A stretch of 64,000 bases of DNA, taken from contig JAUIIO010000019.1 of the NCBI GenBank assembly GCA_030431715.1, positions 1-64,000 of the forward strand, given 5' to 3'. This document shows positions 17,921-27,036 of the stretch, piece by piece. The translations under genes were made by a program, and so were the position numbers. How positions within the stretch are numbered: position 1 is the stretch's first letter; each line of letters starts with the position of its first letter. This DNA is from a bacterium. GTDB lineage: Bacteria; Bdellovibrionota_C; UBA2361; RFPC01. The notes under the pieces are model-generated. The model saw only the letters and a list, made by a program, of their open reading frames with translations, was not told the origin of the DNA and made no database searches.

Positions 17921-18450
17921 AGAAAGGCGCACAGATCCATCCAACTGCATGTGTTGATGAGGGTGCTGTTCTTGGTGAAGATGTTAAGGTTTGGCACTTT
18001 TGTCATATTTCAACTGGTTCCCAGATAGGCGAGGGAAGCACGTTTGGGCAGAATGTGTTTGTTGCTCCGAATGTTAAGATAGGAAAGAATTGCAAGATTC
18101 AAAATAACGTCTCGGTTTATGAAGGGGTAGAGCTTCAAGATAGCGTATTTTGTGGCCCTTCTATGGTATTTACGAATGTAAAAAATCCGAGATGCGAGTT
18201 CCCACAGAGAGGAGGAGACCATTATCTGAAGACTCTTGTTAAGCGTGGAGCTACTCTCGGAGCGAATTGCACTGTTGTATGTGGGACTACTATAAATGAG
18301 TATGCATTCGTTGCCGCCGGTAGTGTCGTTACGAAGGATGTTCCGGAGTTTGCTCTTGTTGCGGGTGCTCCTGCCAAGGTTGTAGGCTGGATGTCACGCA
18401 GTGGTGTGCGATGTCAGACTCAAGAAGAAGCAAGGTTAGAGTCACAGTGA
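17917..18450 (+). CDS. wbpD: Left-handed beta-helix N-acetyltransferase, WbpD-like
   Basis: This 177-residue protein is built almost entirely of hexapeptide repeats ('[20 protein letters not shown]', '[20 protein letters not shown]'). It ends with '[20 protein letters not shown]', 'APAKVVGW', the standard end of this acyltransferase group. WbpD-type enzymes use acetyl-CoA to acetylate the 3-amino group of UDP-GlcNAc3NA. The ATG overlaps the stop of the upstream oxidoreductase by 4 bp (ATGA), and its own stop overlaps the GTG start of the aminotransferase, so the three are translationally coupled. Confidence 0.85.
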   Translation: MKKGAQIHPTACVDEGAVLGEDVKVWHFCHISTGSQIGEGSTFGQNVFVAPNVKIGKNCKIQNNVSVYEGVELQDSVFCGPSMVFTNVKNPRCEFPQRGGDHYLKTLVKRGATLGANCTVVCGTTINEYAFVAAGSVVTKDVPEFALVAGAPAKVVGWMSRSGVRCQTQEEARLESQ

Positions 18451-19613
18451 GAGATTCATATTTACCATTTTCAAGATCTACTACTGGAGAAGAGGAGAAA
18501 AAACGGATTCTCGAGGTCCTTGATTCAGATTGGCTAACTACTGGACCTGTTGCAGCTGAGTTTGAAGAGGCCTTTCGCAAGTACAGTGGGGCACGTTCAG
18601 CGCTTGCTTTAAATTCATGCACGGCGGGAATGCATATCGCCTTAAAAGCAATGGATATTGGGAAGGGAGACAGCGTTGTAACGTCTCCGCTTACTTTTTG
18701 TTCGACGGTAAACGTGATTGAGCATATTGGAGCAACGCCAATACTTGCTGATGTTGAGGTAGAGACTGGAAATATTTCAGCCCCTCATGTTGAACAGGCT
18801 CTTGATGAAAGTGTTAAGGCACTCCTCCCTGTGCATTACAGTGGCTTGCCCTGTGATATGGATGCGATTAACGGGATAGCTCAAAAACAGAAACTTTTTG
18901 TCCTTGAAGATTGTGCCCACGCTGTTGGAGCGGAATATGCTTCCAGAAAGATAGGTCAAAACTCTCAGGCTGCATCGTTCTCTTTCTATGCCACAAAAAA
19001 TATTACTTCTGCAGAAGGCGGAATGCTGGTATCGCAGGATGAGGAGTTTCTGGAGCGGTGTAGAGTTCTTGCTCTTCACGGGCTAAGTAAAGACGCTTGG
19101 AAGCGTTATGAAAAATCTGGCTCTTGGTTTTATGAAGTAGTAGCTCCGGGGTACAAGTATAATATGCCAGATGTCTTAGCGGCACTGGGGCTTGAGCAGC
19201 TAAAAAAGCTTGATCGTATAAATGAGCGTCGCGCAGCCATTGTAGGCGTGTATAACGACAGTTTTAAAGAATCTCCTTTCTTAGAGTCCTTTCAGCAGAC
19301 TTCTAGAGCTGGCACCAAGCATGCACATCATCTCTATCCAATAGTACTAAGGCCTGAGGCGTTAACTCTTGAGAGAGATAGGTTTATCAATGAGCTTAGC
19401 TCTAGAAATATCGGCACGAGTGTGCATTTTATCCCTATTCATTTCCATCCTTATTATAAAGACAAGTACGGATGGAAGAAGGGGAGCTTCCCTAATGCTG
19501 AGTATCTTTATGAACGTATGATATCGCTGCCACTTTACCCCTTAATGTCAGATCAGGATGTTGCTGATGTGGTTTCTGCAGTGTTTGAGATTGGTAAGAA
19601 GTTTAAGAGGTAA
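18447..19613 (+). CDS. wbpE: DegT/DnrJ/EryC1 aminotransferase, WbpE-like
   Basis: This PLP-dependent sugar aminotransferase has its PLP Lys in '[14 protein letters not shown]' and the N-terminal signature '[20 protein letters not shown]', then 'SDWLTTGP'. '[13 protein letters not shown]' supplies the Asp that contacts the pyridine ring. I place the start at the GTG of 18447, which forms a GTGA overlap with the preceding stop and gives the family-typical 'RDSYLPFS' start (388 residues). An ATG at 18411 would add 12 unlikely residues. The expected step is amination at C3 of the UDP-linked keto sugar. Confidence 0.88.
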   Translation: MRDSYLPFSRSTTGEEEKKRILEVLDSDWLTTGPVAAEFEEAFRKYSGARSALALNSCTAGMHIALKAMDIGKGDSVVTSPLTFCSTVNVIEHIGATPILADVEVETGNISAPHVEQALDESVKALLPVHYSGLPCDMDAINGIAQKQKLFVLEDCAHAVGAEYASRKIGQNSQAASFSFYATKNITSAEGGMLVSQDEEFLERCRVLALHGLSKDAWKRYEKSGSWFYEVVAPGYKYNMPDVLAALGLEQLKKLDRINERRAAIVGVYNDSFKESPFLESFQQTSRAGTKHAHHLYPIVLRPEALTLERDRFINELSSRNIGTSVHFIPIHFHPYYKDKYGWKKGSFPNAEYLYERMISLPLYPLMSDQDVADVVSAVFEIGKKFKR

Positions 19614-19618
19614 GATAC

Positions 19619-20233
19619 GTGAAGAGACTCTTTGATTTTATTGTCTCACTCGTTGCGCTCATAGTTTTTTCTCCGCTCCTAATCCTTCTTGCGGGTCTTG
19701 TGAAGTTTACATCTAAAGGATCTGTATTTTATACACAGGCTCGTCTCGGTAGAGGTATGCGTCCATTTTTCATATTTAAATTTAGGAGCATGACAGATAC
19801 CCCTAAGGAACAAACGCGCAAAGTAACTATTGCAAATGATTCGCGGATCACATCGCTCGGAAGGTTTCTTCGTAAATATCGTCTCGATGAGCTGCCGCAA
19901 CTTTGGAATATCTTAAGAGGTGATATGAGCTTTGTCGGACCACGTCCGGAAGTGCCTGAGTACGCGAAGCACTACCCTGATGAATTTAAACGTATCTGTT
20001 CGGTACGTCCGGGTCTCGCTGGCATAACTCAGCTAAGATTTATAAATGAGGAGAAGGTGCTAAGCGAGGTTGAGAATCCTGAAGAATTTTATATCAACGA
20101 ACTTTTGCCACAAAAGCTCGCATCTGATTTAGATTATGTAGAGAACAGAAGCTTCTTCGGTGATGTCAGGATACTCATTCAAACCTTCTTTGCGCTCTTT
20201 GCGTCCTCTGCGGTTAATAAATGTTCTGATTAG
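19619..20233 (+). CDS. Initiating sugar-phosphate transferase (bacterial sugar transferase family)
   Basis: This 204-residue protein has one N-terminal hydrophobic hairpin ('FDFIVSLVALIVFSPLLILL'). The catalytic region shows 'VFYTQARLGRG', 'FKFRSM', 'LRKYRLDELPQLWNIL' and 'MSFVGPRPEVPEY', all standard for the WcaJ/PglC superfamily that loads the first sugar-1-phosphate onto undecaprenyl phosphate. It is the short form, without the four N-terminal helices or CoA-binding domain. GTG start; the gene lies 5 bp after wbpE, so it probably belongs to the same operon. A copy of the dispersed palindromic repeat lies immediately downstream. Confidence 0.88.
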   Translation: MKRLFDFIVSLVALIVFSPLLILLAGLVKFTSKGSVFYTQARLGRGMRPFFIFKFRSMTDTPKEQTRKVTIANDSRITSLGRFLRKYRLDELPQLWNILRGDMSFVGPRPEVPEYAKHYPDEFKRICSVRPGLAGITQLRFINEEKVLSEVENPEEFYINELLPQKLASDLDYVENRSFFGDVRILIQTFFALFASSAVNKCSD

Positions 20234-20236
20234 TAT

Positions 20237-20416
20237 GGGGAGATTGCTTCGTCGTTCGGTCTTTGACCTCAGCTCCTCGCAATGACGGGAAGATATTCTG
20301 GGGAGATTGCCGTCATCCTTCGCATGAAGCTTCGGACGACAGGCTGTCGTTCGGTCTACGACTTGGCTATTTTACTTTCAGCAAAATGCCTTACGGGACG
20401 CTCCTCGCAATGACGG
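20237..20416. repeat. Dispersed palindromic repeat (GTCATTGCGAGG family), copy 1
   Basis: This intergenic segment contains the units GATTGCTTCGTCGTTCGGTC and CTCCTCGCAATGACGG, each present twice in partial form. The same words recur at 31965-32083, 39333-39446, 42679-42842, 44438-44492 and 44615-44743. The copy runs 26 bp into the 3' end of the WbpM-like gene on the minus strand and supplies its last codons and stop. Similar 'CATTGCGAGGAGC' elements are widespread in unrelated bacteria and have no established function. Confidence 0.8.
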
Positions 20417-22205
20417 TCAGTAGGTTCTTGATGGCAACCGCTGCATCTTCGTGTGTCATGCTCCCAAGTGCTTGTGAGAGCTTGGAGATTTCTTCAAGTA
20501 GAGCTGGCGATGGATTTGCTGTGCTCTTTACGCGTTTGATTTTGTCGAACTCAGTGTCTTCAAGTATCTCTTCAGCATTAATGAGTTCCTCCGTGAGCTT
20601 CTCTCCGGGGCGAAGTCCGATGTAAGAGATCTCAATGTTTGGGCGGTTATAGAAGGCTATCATCTCTTTGGCGAGATCTGTAAGAAGTATCTCCTTACCC
20701 ATATCAAGAATAAGCTTATCGAGCTTGTTTTTAAATGCGCCAGTCATAAGGGTAAGTTGTACTGCTTCATGAGTGGACATGAAGTATCGCTTAACCTCAG
20801 GGTGGGTAACAGTAACAGGCCCTCCTATAAGGATCTGGTCTCGAAAAAGTGGGATAACACTCCCGGCACTATTCGCCACATTGCCAAAACGCACTATAGA
20901 AGCTTGAAGTGACTCAGCATTGTTGCAGGTTAACTCTACGAGTGACTCTGCTATCTTCTTCGTTACTCCCATAATGCTCATAGGATCGACTGCCTTGTCT
21001 GTTGAGATGAGCGTGAAATTTTTTACTCCAGTAGTGACGCAAGCGTTAAGTACGTTCCGAGTGCCGAGGACATTTGTTTTAAATGCTTCTCCTGGATTCT
21101 CTTCACAAAGGGGTACGTGCTTATAGGCAGCTGCATGAAAAACGTAGTCTGGTTGGTGCCTGTTTAAGACATTCCTTACTCGCTCTACATCTTTAACGTC
21201 AGCGAGTTGATATGTCGTGCTGGGAGCGTGAGGCATCCTGCGGAGTTCGTGTTGAAGCTTAAAGAGATTAAACTCGTTTGAGTCTATTAAGAAAAGGTGC
21301 TTGGGTGAGAGTGTGCACAGCTGCCTGACTATCTCAGAGCCGATACTTCCCCCAGCTCCAGTAATAAGAATTGATTTGCCTTTATATATATTAATCAGGC
21401 TTGTGCTGTGATCTAAATGTTTTTCTCGGTGAAGTGGTTCCGGGGAATAATCATCCGAGAACGTTTTTAGAAAAATATCCTCAAAGGAATCGAACTGTCT
21501 TAAGGCGCAGCCAAATTGCTTTGCTGTCGATTCTAGAAATAGATATTGTTCTGGTTGCAGACCTTCAGCCGTGACGTAAATTTCACTGACTTCCTTGTAT
21601 CTTTGCAAGAGATTTTTAACCTCTTTTATACCGCCAGCAACTTTAATCCCGTGTATGCGGTTGCCGTGAGAGCGAGTGTCTTCATCAAGAATGCAGATTG
21701 GCGGGGCAAGTCTGGCTCGTCCGGAAAGAATGGTTTTAACGAGCAGCTGCCCAGAATCTCCACAGCCAATAACAATTGATTTTTTATCTGAACTTCCCGA
21801 ATTTGTTGTCTCAGAAAGGCGAGACTCGTAGCGTACCCTAACTGTCAGTATGATTGCGCAAATAGTGACAAAGGAGATTATGTACTCGATGAATATAATT
21901 GATCGGGGAAACTCTGGGAGTCTAAACAGTAGTATAAGGGAGGTAAAGAGTATTGTTGAGGCCGAGTGGCAGCGAAAGAGTTTCTCAAGATCTCTAAGAG
22001 CAAAATAACGCCAGTAAATTGACTGCGCGTCGAAGTAGACGTAAGCAAGTGTTCTACAAAACAGAAGAATGCAGAGTCCCATAACTAGTGAATATGTGGG
22101 GACAAGATCCTGAATAGCAAAATCAAATCGTAGCTGAAACGAAAGATAGTAAGCAAATGAGCTAGCTACGATAGTTTGTAAGATAAGCTTCAGGCTTGAA
22201 TTCAT
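20391..22205 (-). CDS. Membrane nucleotide-sugar 4,6-dehydratase, WbpM/PglF/CapD-like
   Basis: This 604-residue protein has four predicted N-terminal membrane helices (residues ~5-120). Next comes a first Rossmann-like domain ('KSIVIGCGDSGQLLVKTIL', ~142-160), then the catalytic SDR domain beginning 'KSILITGAGGSIGSEIVRQL'. The catalytic region 'ISTDKAVDPMSIMGVTKK' has Met in place of the usual Tyr before the x3-Lys, which is the signature of the WbpM/FlaA1/PglF group (UDP-GlcNAc 4,6-dehydratases). The product would be a UDP-4-keto-6-deoxy sugar for the glycan. The C-terminal residues 'TVIARSVP' are encoded by a copy of the dispersed palindromic repeat, so the native tail may have been replaced. 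Confidence 0.9.
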   Translation of the reverse strand: MNSSLKLILQTIVASSFAYYLSFQLRFDFAIQDLVPTYSLVMGLCILLFCRTLAYVYFDAQSIYWRYFALRDLEKLFRCHSASTILFTSLILLFRLPEFPRSIIFIEYIISFVTICAIILTVRVRYESRLSETTNSGSSDKKSIVIGCGDSGQLLVKTILSGRARLAPPICILDEDTRSHGNRIHGIKVAGGIKEVKNLLQRYKEVSEIYVTAEGLQPEQYLFLESTAKQFGCALRQFDSFEDIFLKTFSDDYSPEPLHREKHLDHSTSLINIYKGKSILITGAGGSIGSEIVRQLCTLSPKHLFLIDSNEFNLFKLQHELRRMPHAPSTTYQLADVKDVERVRNVLNRHQPDYVFHAAAYKHVPLCEENPGEAFKTNVLGTRNVLNACVTTGVKNFTLISTDKAVDPMSIMGVTKKIAESLVELTCNNAESLQASIVRFGNVANSAGSVIPLFRDQILIGGPVTVTHPEVKRYFMSTHEAVQLTLMTGAFKNKLDKLILDMGKEILLTDLAKEMIAFYNRPNIEISYIGLRPGEKLTEELINAEEILEDTEFDKIKRVKSTANPSPALLEEISKLSQALGSMTHEDAAVAIKNLLTVIARSVP

Positions 22206-22229
22206 AGACGTATTTAACTACAGCCCGTA

Positions 22230-24290
22230 CTACTTTGGAAGACATGGAAGGGCAGGAGGAAAATATTTTTCTCTTATATCCGTGCTCGCAGAGTAGTAGG
22301 CGAACTGTGATTTTCTAAATTCATTGAGATAATTGGCGAGTTGTGAGGTCATTTCAGGATGATCGTCGATGAGATTGTTTTGTTCATTGGGGTCATCTTC
22401 TAGCTGATAGAGTGCTGATTGTAGCCTTAGCTCTGAAGATATGTATTTCCACGGCCAGTTAATCACAGCGTACTCTCCCACAAGGGGGCTTGCTGAGACG
22501 ATCGGTGGGCTGCATTTAGTAGATCTTGAATCAGATAGTATCGAACTCCCTTGGAATGCTGCAGTCTCAGGAAGATTGGCCAGATCGAGTAGAGTTGGAG
22601 GAAGATCAATTAGACCTGCAGCTTGGGGAAGATAGGAGGGAGTCAGGTTTTGCCCTCCGTCATAAATAACTATTGGGATACGTATTGCTTCATTGTACAG
22701 GAGTTTGCCATGTAAGTAGTCTCCGTGCTCCCCAAAACCTTCGCCGTGGTCACCAGTAATAACGATGATAGAGTCTTTAAGGATCTCTAGTTTTTTTAAG
22801 AGCTCTAAAAAATAAGAGAGCTTATCATCTATATACCTCAAGGCGTTGTAGTATTTATAGTGAATAATCTTATCTTCCTCAGGTGTTCGCACAAGAAAGT
22901 TTGATGGATCAATGTCCGGTAAGCCTTTAAATAAATCATCATTGCCATCAGGGGTGTCGTAAGGAAAGTGGCTTGATATGACGTAACTTAAAGAAAAGAG
23001 AGTGTCATTCTTATTGGTGTGAATCCAATTTTGAAGGGCTTCGAACTGTGCGATAGTGAAATGCGCAAGGTGCTTCATGCCTGCTGTGCGAAGCGCCTGT
23101 ATCGCTTTTTTAGAAGTCAGGTTTCCAACATGTGTTCCTCTGTGAATAGTACTAAAGTCAAAGTCAAGGTCTATGTGAGGTGATCCAGCAATGCTTCTAA
23201 GTGATTTCCAGATGTAGGTCGTATGGGCGACTTTGTATCCGCCTTGAGCCATGAGATCGTAGAGCTTTAGGAAGCTAAATGGTGGCTTCCCTTGTGTTTG
23301 CAAGTTAAAAAATGGGTCCGCCAGTGCTTCATGTCTGTAGGGATGTTGGCCAAGAATCATAGCAAGCTGTCCCCAAGATGTTTCAGCACTATGAGTAAAC
23401 GCATTGGGTATAAAGACCCCATTTTGAGCCATTTGGTTAAGAGTTGGCATTATCTCTTTCCCCTTAACGTGTAGTGATACATTATCCGCACGTAGGGCTT
23501 CAATCTGAAATACGAATATATTTTTTCTTGGTGCTTCTCGAATTCTCTCTTTATAGGCAGCCACGGTGTATGAGGGGGAAAGCGTTTTGGTGTTAAGCGC
23601 AAGGTCTAACTCCTTACGTGCTTCGGGGAGGTAGAAACTAAACTGCGGAGCAAGCTGTAGCTGCACTTGCTTATAGACTCTATAGCTTTTTGGAGATGTG
23701 CTTTCAGCGTAGGGGGCTAGTAGAGAGAGTGTGAGTATGCCAATTGCTGTTGGCAATAGCAGGGCTGAATATATACCGATTTTACGCAGATGTGGGGCCT
23801 TGAGCCTTGTTAGAGCTAGGAAGAGTAAGCTAATCAATCCTAAAATAAGGCCAGTAATAATCTTGTCTTTTGGAGTTGAGTAATCGAGAAGCGTGTCTAC
23901 ATCTACAACTGCGAATGCGTCTATAAGAAGCCTTGGTTGTAAGAAGATCTGATTGGCTTCAAACATGAACCAGCTGCCAATGAGAGTAGAAAAGTAACCT
24001 AAGAAGAAAAGATAACAGGCTATGAAAGAGGGGATTCTTAGAAGTCGAGATGGAATTGCTGTAATAACTGTGATGAGAGAGGTGAAGAGGGTGTATTCAA
24101 AAGCGAGAATGAGTAAATAGATATAAAAAAAGAAGTCTTGCTCTTTGTGAGAGAAGACCTTCAAAAACATAGACCAATGGTGGTTTACGATATCAATCTC
24201 GTAGAGTGGATAGAGTCCCGCTAGGATGTAGGCAAGGCCTCCCAGAGGCCATAGAATAGTTTGAAAAATAGAGCGTCTATGATTATTCAT
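22230..24290 (-). CDS. LTA-synthase-like membrane sulfatase-fold transferase
   Basis: This 686-residue protein has about five membrane helices (residues ~10-205) followed by a periplasmic sulfatase domain. 'NIFVFQIEALRADN' holds the first metal Glu, and 'THSAETSWGQLAMILG' is the expected nucleophile loop. 'IIVITGDHGEGFGEHG' supplies the Asp-His metal ligands, with 'YLHGKLLYNEAIRIP' after it. These enzymes transfer phosphoglycerol or phosphoethanolamine to lipids and glycans, or hydrolyse sulfate. Given the glycan setting a transferase decorating a surface polymer is likely. It is 24 bp upstream of the WbpM-like gene on the same strand, so co-transcription is likely. Confidence 0.82.
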   Translation of the reverse strand: MNNHRRSIFQTILWPLGGLAYILAGLYPLYEIDIVNHHWSMFLKVFSHKEQDFFFYIYLLILAFEYTLFTSLITVITAIPSRLLRIPSFIACYLFFLGYFSTLIGSWFMFEANQIFLQPRLLIDAFAVVDVDTLLDYSTPKDKIITGLILGLISLLFLALTRLKAPHLRKIGIYSALLLPTAIGILTLSLLAPYAESTSPKSYRVYKQVQLQLAPQFSFYLPEARKELDLALNTKTLSPSYTVAAYKERIREAPRKNIFVFQIEALRADNVSLHVKGKEIMPTLNQMAQNGVFIPNAFTHSAETSWGQLAMILGQHPYRHEALADPFFNLQTQGKPPFSFLKLYDLMAQGGYKVAHTTYIWKSLRSIAGSPHIDLDFDFSTIHRGTHVGNLTSKKAIQALRTAGMKHLAHFTIAQFEALQNWIHTNKNDTLFSLSYVISSHFPYDTPDGNDDLFKGLPDIDPSNFLVRTPEEDKIIHYKYYNALRYIDDKLSYFLELLKKLEILKDSIIVITGDHGEGFGEHGDYLHGKLLYNEAIRIPIVIYDGGQNLTPSYLPQAAGLIDLPPTLLDLANLPETAAFQGSSILSDSRSTKCSPPIVSASPLVGEYAVINWPWKYISSELRLQSALYQLEDDPNEQNNLIDDHPEMTSQLANYLNEFRKSQFAYYSASTDIREKYFPPALPCLPK

Positions 24291-24304
24291 TTTTTAACTT
24301 CTAT

Positions 24305-24415
24305 ACTCGCCGCCAATGAAATTGCCCGGTTTGTAGCTCAGTCGTAATTCAGAGCTGATTTCTGGGAAAGGGCCTGAACGGCCCTTATAGCTTTCTGCGG
24401 CGAGTCTTTGTTTTC
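24305..24415 (+). ncRNA. Candidate structured RNA with four-way junction and T-rich tail
   Basis: A 9-bp closing stem pairs 24305-24313 (ACTCGCCGC) with 24397-24405 (GCGGCGAGT). Inside are three arms: CAAT-GAA-ATTG (24314-24324), a compound arm CCCGG/CTGGG (24325-24329 with 24362-24366) containing AGCTC/GAGCT (24335-24339 with 24352-24356), and a 7-bp hairpin AAGGGCC-TGAAC-GGCCCTT (24368-24386). The closing stem is followed by CTTTGTTTT. I do not recognise it as a known Rfam family. It sits in the divergent gap upstream of the GT87 gene, so it could be a leader or a small RNA. The strand is inferred from the trailing T-tract. Confidence 0.4.
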
Positions 24416-24425
24416 CCTCCGGGGG

Positions 24426-24473
24426 ATACTGAGCGCAAGCCACTATGCGGGCATTTTGGTTTGCGCTCAGTAT
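24426..24473. repeat. Long perfect hairpin (16-bp inverted repeat)
   Basis: The arms 24426-24441 (ATACTGAGCGCAAGCC) and 24458-24473 (GGTTTGCGCTCAGTAT) pair over 16 bp with one G-T pair, around a 16-base loop that itself contains ATGC-GG-GCAT. It lies 20 bp after the structured element at 24305-24405 and ~105 bp before the GT87 start. No T-tract follows directly, so it is not a standard terminator. It could be a second domain of the same RNA or an operator. Confidence 0.6.
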
Positions 24474-24578
24474 AAGTACATTTTTAGAGCATAGAGATAC
24501 GTGAGTCTGTATGAAAGCCCCGGATTTGCAACTGACGCGATGAACCCGGTGACGAAAGTGTTTGTGTTGAGGTAGGGT

Positions 24579-25775
24579 ATGAACATGAGACAGCTCAAAG
24601 TATCATTATCCTTACTACTTACGAGTTTTGTCCTTTTCGCCATTCTTTTTGAGCTCGGCTGGGGGAGGCAGACGAGTGATATAGGATCGTACTGGCTCTC
24701 CTCTATCCTGCTTCTTTCTTCTAAGAATCCATATAGCATTGAGTCGATGCGATTGTTAGGAGGGGAGCTGCTCAATGTGCATAACTACAATCCTACTATG
24801 GTTGTGCCGTGGTCTTTAACACTCCTTTCTCCTCTCGGGTTTTTATCTTATGACTACGCTACGGCGCTTATCTTGTTATTGAACCTAATCTCGCTTCTGC
24901 TAGGTGTGCGAATACTACTTTACTGCTTTGCCGATAGTCTTCATATCAAGCGATCTGACTCTAGCTGGAGGTGGTTTGTTATATATTCATCGTGGATGAC
25001 TTTCTGGTACTTTCCCGTTTGGTACACGCTCTGGTTGGGACAGGTGACCTGTTTTCTGTTTTTGGGGATTGCTCTTCTGCTCTGGGGCGAGGTTGGTAAT
25101 TTTTCGAATGAGCGTAGAATATACCTAGCGCTTCTTCAAGGAGCAGGCCTTCTTCTAACAATTATGAAGGCACATATTCTGAGTGTTTTTTACCTTGTGC
25201 TTCTGCTGCAATGGTTGCGAAAGAGAGCGTACGTAAAGGTCGCTGTCGGTGCGTTGTCATTTGTTTTTGCTCTCCTTGCCCCTTGGGTACTTTATTCAGA
25301 TATTTACTCCTTTTATATATCCATTCCCCGTAGCGCCTTTCTTTCATGGACGACTCCAAATCTTAGCGGGTATTTTGCGCTTGATGGGTTTGCAAAGTTT
25401 TTACCCCTACTGGTGGCCGTGGTCGTGACGCTATTTGTAGAATTCTCCCGAAAGAGCATAACAAAGGAGGATGAAGTTTTTGCGCTTATGACAGCTCTTT
25501 GCGTTAGCCTGATAGTCTCCCCGTACTGCTGGCCTTACGATTACTTAATACTTTTGCCAGTATGCTGCTACCTAACTGGATACGTGCTCTCAAACGATGG
25601 CCTGAGAGGCTGGAGCAAGATAGCTAGAATCTCTGTTTTGCCAGCACTTACCGTTTTGGCGATTGCAATCTCAACTTTTCGTGTGAGTGGGTTTATAATT
25701 ATTCCCCTAGCATTGATTTTCCTGAGTCTGGCTTTAAGATATCTCAAGCGACCTATTATGCTTAAACAATGCTGA
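24579..25775 (+). CDS. GT87-family membrane mannosyltransferase-like protein
   Basis: This 398-residue polytopic protein has about ten membrane helices. The first loop 'GWGRQTSDIGSYWLSSILLL', with 'SKNPYS', and then 'NYNPTMVVPWSLTLLSPLGF' match the GT87 (DUF2029) family of polyprenol-phosphate-sugar-dependent glycosyltransferases. The Asp in 'SDIGSYW' is in the position of the GT-C catalytic base in the first extracytoplasmic loop. The donor is probably a polyprenyl-phosphate sugar. The gene lies 7 bp upstream of an M48 protease gene, so co-transcription is likely, but a functional link is not obvious. Confidence 0.75.
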   Translation: MNMRQLKVSLSLLLTSFVLFAILFELGWGRQTSDIGSYWLSSILLLSSKNPYSIESMRLLGGELLNVHNYNPTMVVPWSLTLLSPLGFLSYDYATALILLLNLISLLLGVRILLYCFADSLHIKRSDSSWRWFVIYSSWMTFWYFPVWYTLWLGQVTCFLFLGIALLLWGEVGNFSNERRIYLALLQGAGLLLTIMKAHILSVFYLVLLLQWLRKRAYVKVAVGALSFVFALLAPWVLYSDIYSFYISIPRSAFLSWTTPNLSGYFALDGFAKFLPLLVAVVVTLFVEFSRKSITKEDEVFALMTALCVSLIVSPYCWPYDYLILLPVCCYLTGYVLSNDGLRGWSKIARISVLPALTVLAIAISTFRVSGFIIIPLALIFLSLALRYLKRPIMLKQC

Positions 25776-25782
25776 GAATATT

Positions 25783-27036
25783 ATGACGGCGGAACAACTC
25801 CTATACTCCTACTTAATAGTATTTGGCCTTTCTTTCTCTGTTGAGGCACTTCTTTCATTTTTAAACCTTCGTCATGTTCAGGAGAATGCTGGTGCTATTC
25901 CAGGAGTTTTTGAGCATGTCGTGAGCGAAGAAGAGTATGAGAAGTCTGTAGCGTATACTATTACGAAATCACGATTCGGGATAATTCAGCATTTTATAGG
26001 TTCCCTATTCTTATTGGCCTTTGTTCTTTTGGGGTGGTTTGGTGTTGCTGAGAGTTGGGTTTCTGGAATTTCATCTCCTCTGTGGCGCGGCGTTTCTTAT
26101 ATTGTCCTTATTGGTTTGATTTTTTCGCTCATTGGAATCCCGTTTTCTCTTTATAGTACGTTTGTTATTGAAGAGCGCTTTGGGTTTAATAAAATGACTT
26201 TCAAGCTCTGGTTGGTTGATTTTGTGAAAGGGATGGTTCTTAGTCTCTTGCTCACCGTCCCTCTGCTTTATGGCTTGTTATGGTTTATGGAGGCTACGGG
26301 TACGTACTGGTGGCTCTATGCTTTTTTCTTTATCGCTGGTTTTCAGTTCCTCCTGATGTATCTTTATCCTGTCTTTATCGCGCCGCTGTTTAATAAATTT
26401 GAGCCGCTTGAAGACGGCAGCTTAAAGGAGAGGATCTACGCATTGGCAGATAAAGTAGGATTTAATACTGCCGGCATTTTCGTTATGGATGGGAGTAAGC
26501 GCTCTGGGCACGGTAATGCCTATTTTACCGGATTTGGTAAGAATAAGAGGATTGTATTCTTTGACACGCTTCTCAGTTCGCTTAAAGAAAATGAAATTGT
26601 AGCCGTTCTGGCACATGAGATAGGTCATGAAAAGCTCTGGCACATTAAGAAGATGCTTGTCATTTCTTTGCTGAGCATGCTTCTTGGATTTTGGCTTTTG
26701 TCATTGTTAATGAGCTATGAGCCGTTTTATGAAGCATTTGGCTTTCTTGGAAAGAGTAACTATGCCGCCCTTGTCATATTCTCATTTGCTTCGTCGCCTA
26801 TAACCTATTTTCTCTCGCCTCTCTTCTCTTCTTTTTCACGTAAACATGAGTACGAGGCTGATGCCTTTGCGATCAGTTCCGTTGGAGAAAATGATTCTCT
26901 GCCTTCAGCGCTTCTCACGCTTTCAAGGGAAAATCTCTCGAACTTTACTCCTCATCCGTGGTATAGCTTTTTCCACTATTCGCATCCGACGTTAAAAGAG
27001 CGGATTGATGCTATGAACAGTATTCCTGTTCCTTGA
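25783..27036 (+). CDS. M48-family CAAX-type membrane metalloprotease (Ste24-like)
   Basis: This 417-residue membrane protease has the zinc motif H278-E-I-G-H282 ('LAHEIGHEKLWH') and the third ligand in 'HEYEADAFA' (E356). Several membrane helices precede the catalytic site and two follow it. 'PLFNKFEPLEDGSLKERIY' and 'DGSKRSGHGNAYFTGFGKNK' are diagnostic for the Ste24/HtpX-related CAAX prenyl protease 1 branch. In bacteria without prenylated proteins these enzymes are thought to act in membrane protein quality control. The short repeat block 27031-27122 overlaps the 3' end and fills the gap to the next gene. Confidence 0.92.
   Translation: MTAEQLLYSYLIVFGLSFSVEALLSFLNLRHVQENAGAIPGVFEHVVSEEEYEKSVAYTITKSRFGIIQHFIGSLFLLAFVLLGWFGVAESWVSGISSPLWRGVSYIVLIGLIFSLIGIPFSLYSTFVIEERFGFNKMTFKLWLVDFVKGMVLSLLLTVPLLYGLLWFMEATGTYWWLYAFFFIAGFQFLLMYLYPVFIAPLFNKFEPLEDGSLKERIYALADKVGFNTAGIFVMDGSKRSGHGNAYFTGFGKNKRIVFFDTLLSSLKENEIVAVLAHEIGHEKLWHIKKMLVISLLSMLLGFWLLSLLMSYEPFYEAFGFLGKSNYAALVIFSFASSPITYFLSPLFSSFSRKHEYEADAFAISSVGENDSLPSALLTLSRENLSNFTPHPWYSFFHYSHPTLKERIDAMNSIPVP

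Noticed and set aside
20263..20625. 120-codon plus-strand frame
   Set aside because: It is made of a dispersed repeat plus the antisense of the WbpM-like gene, so it is a shadow frame.
24325..24397. tRNA-like start (GCCCGG..TAGCTCAGTCG..GAGC)
   Set aside because: No anticodon arm, no T-arm with TTCRA, and no 3' acceptor strand at the right distance; the region folds better as the four-way junction described.
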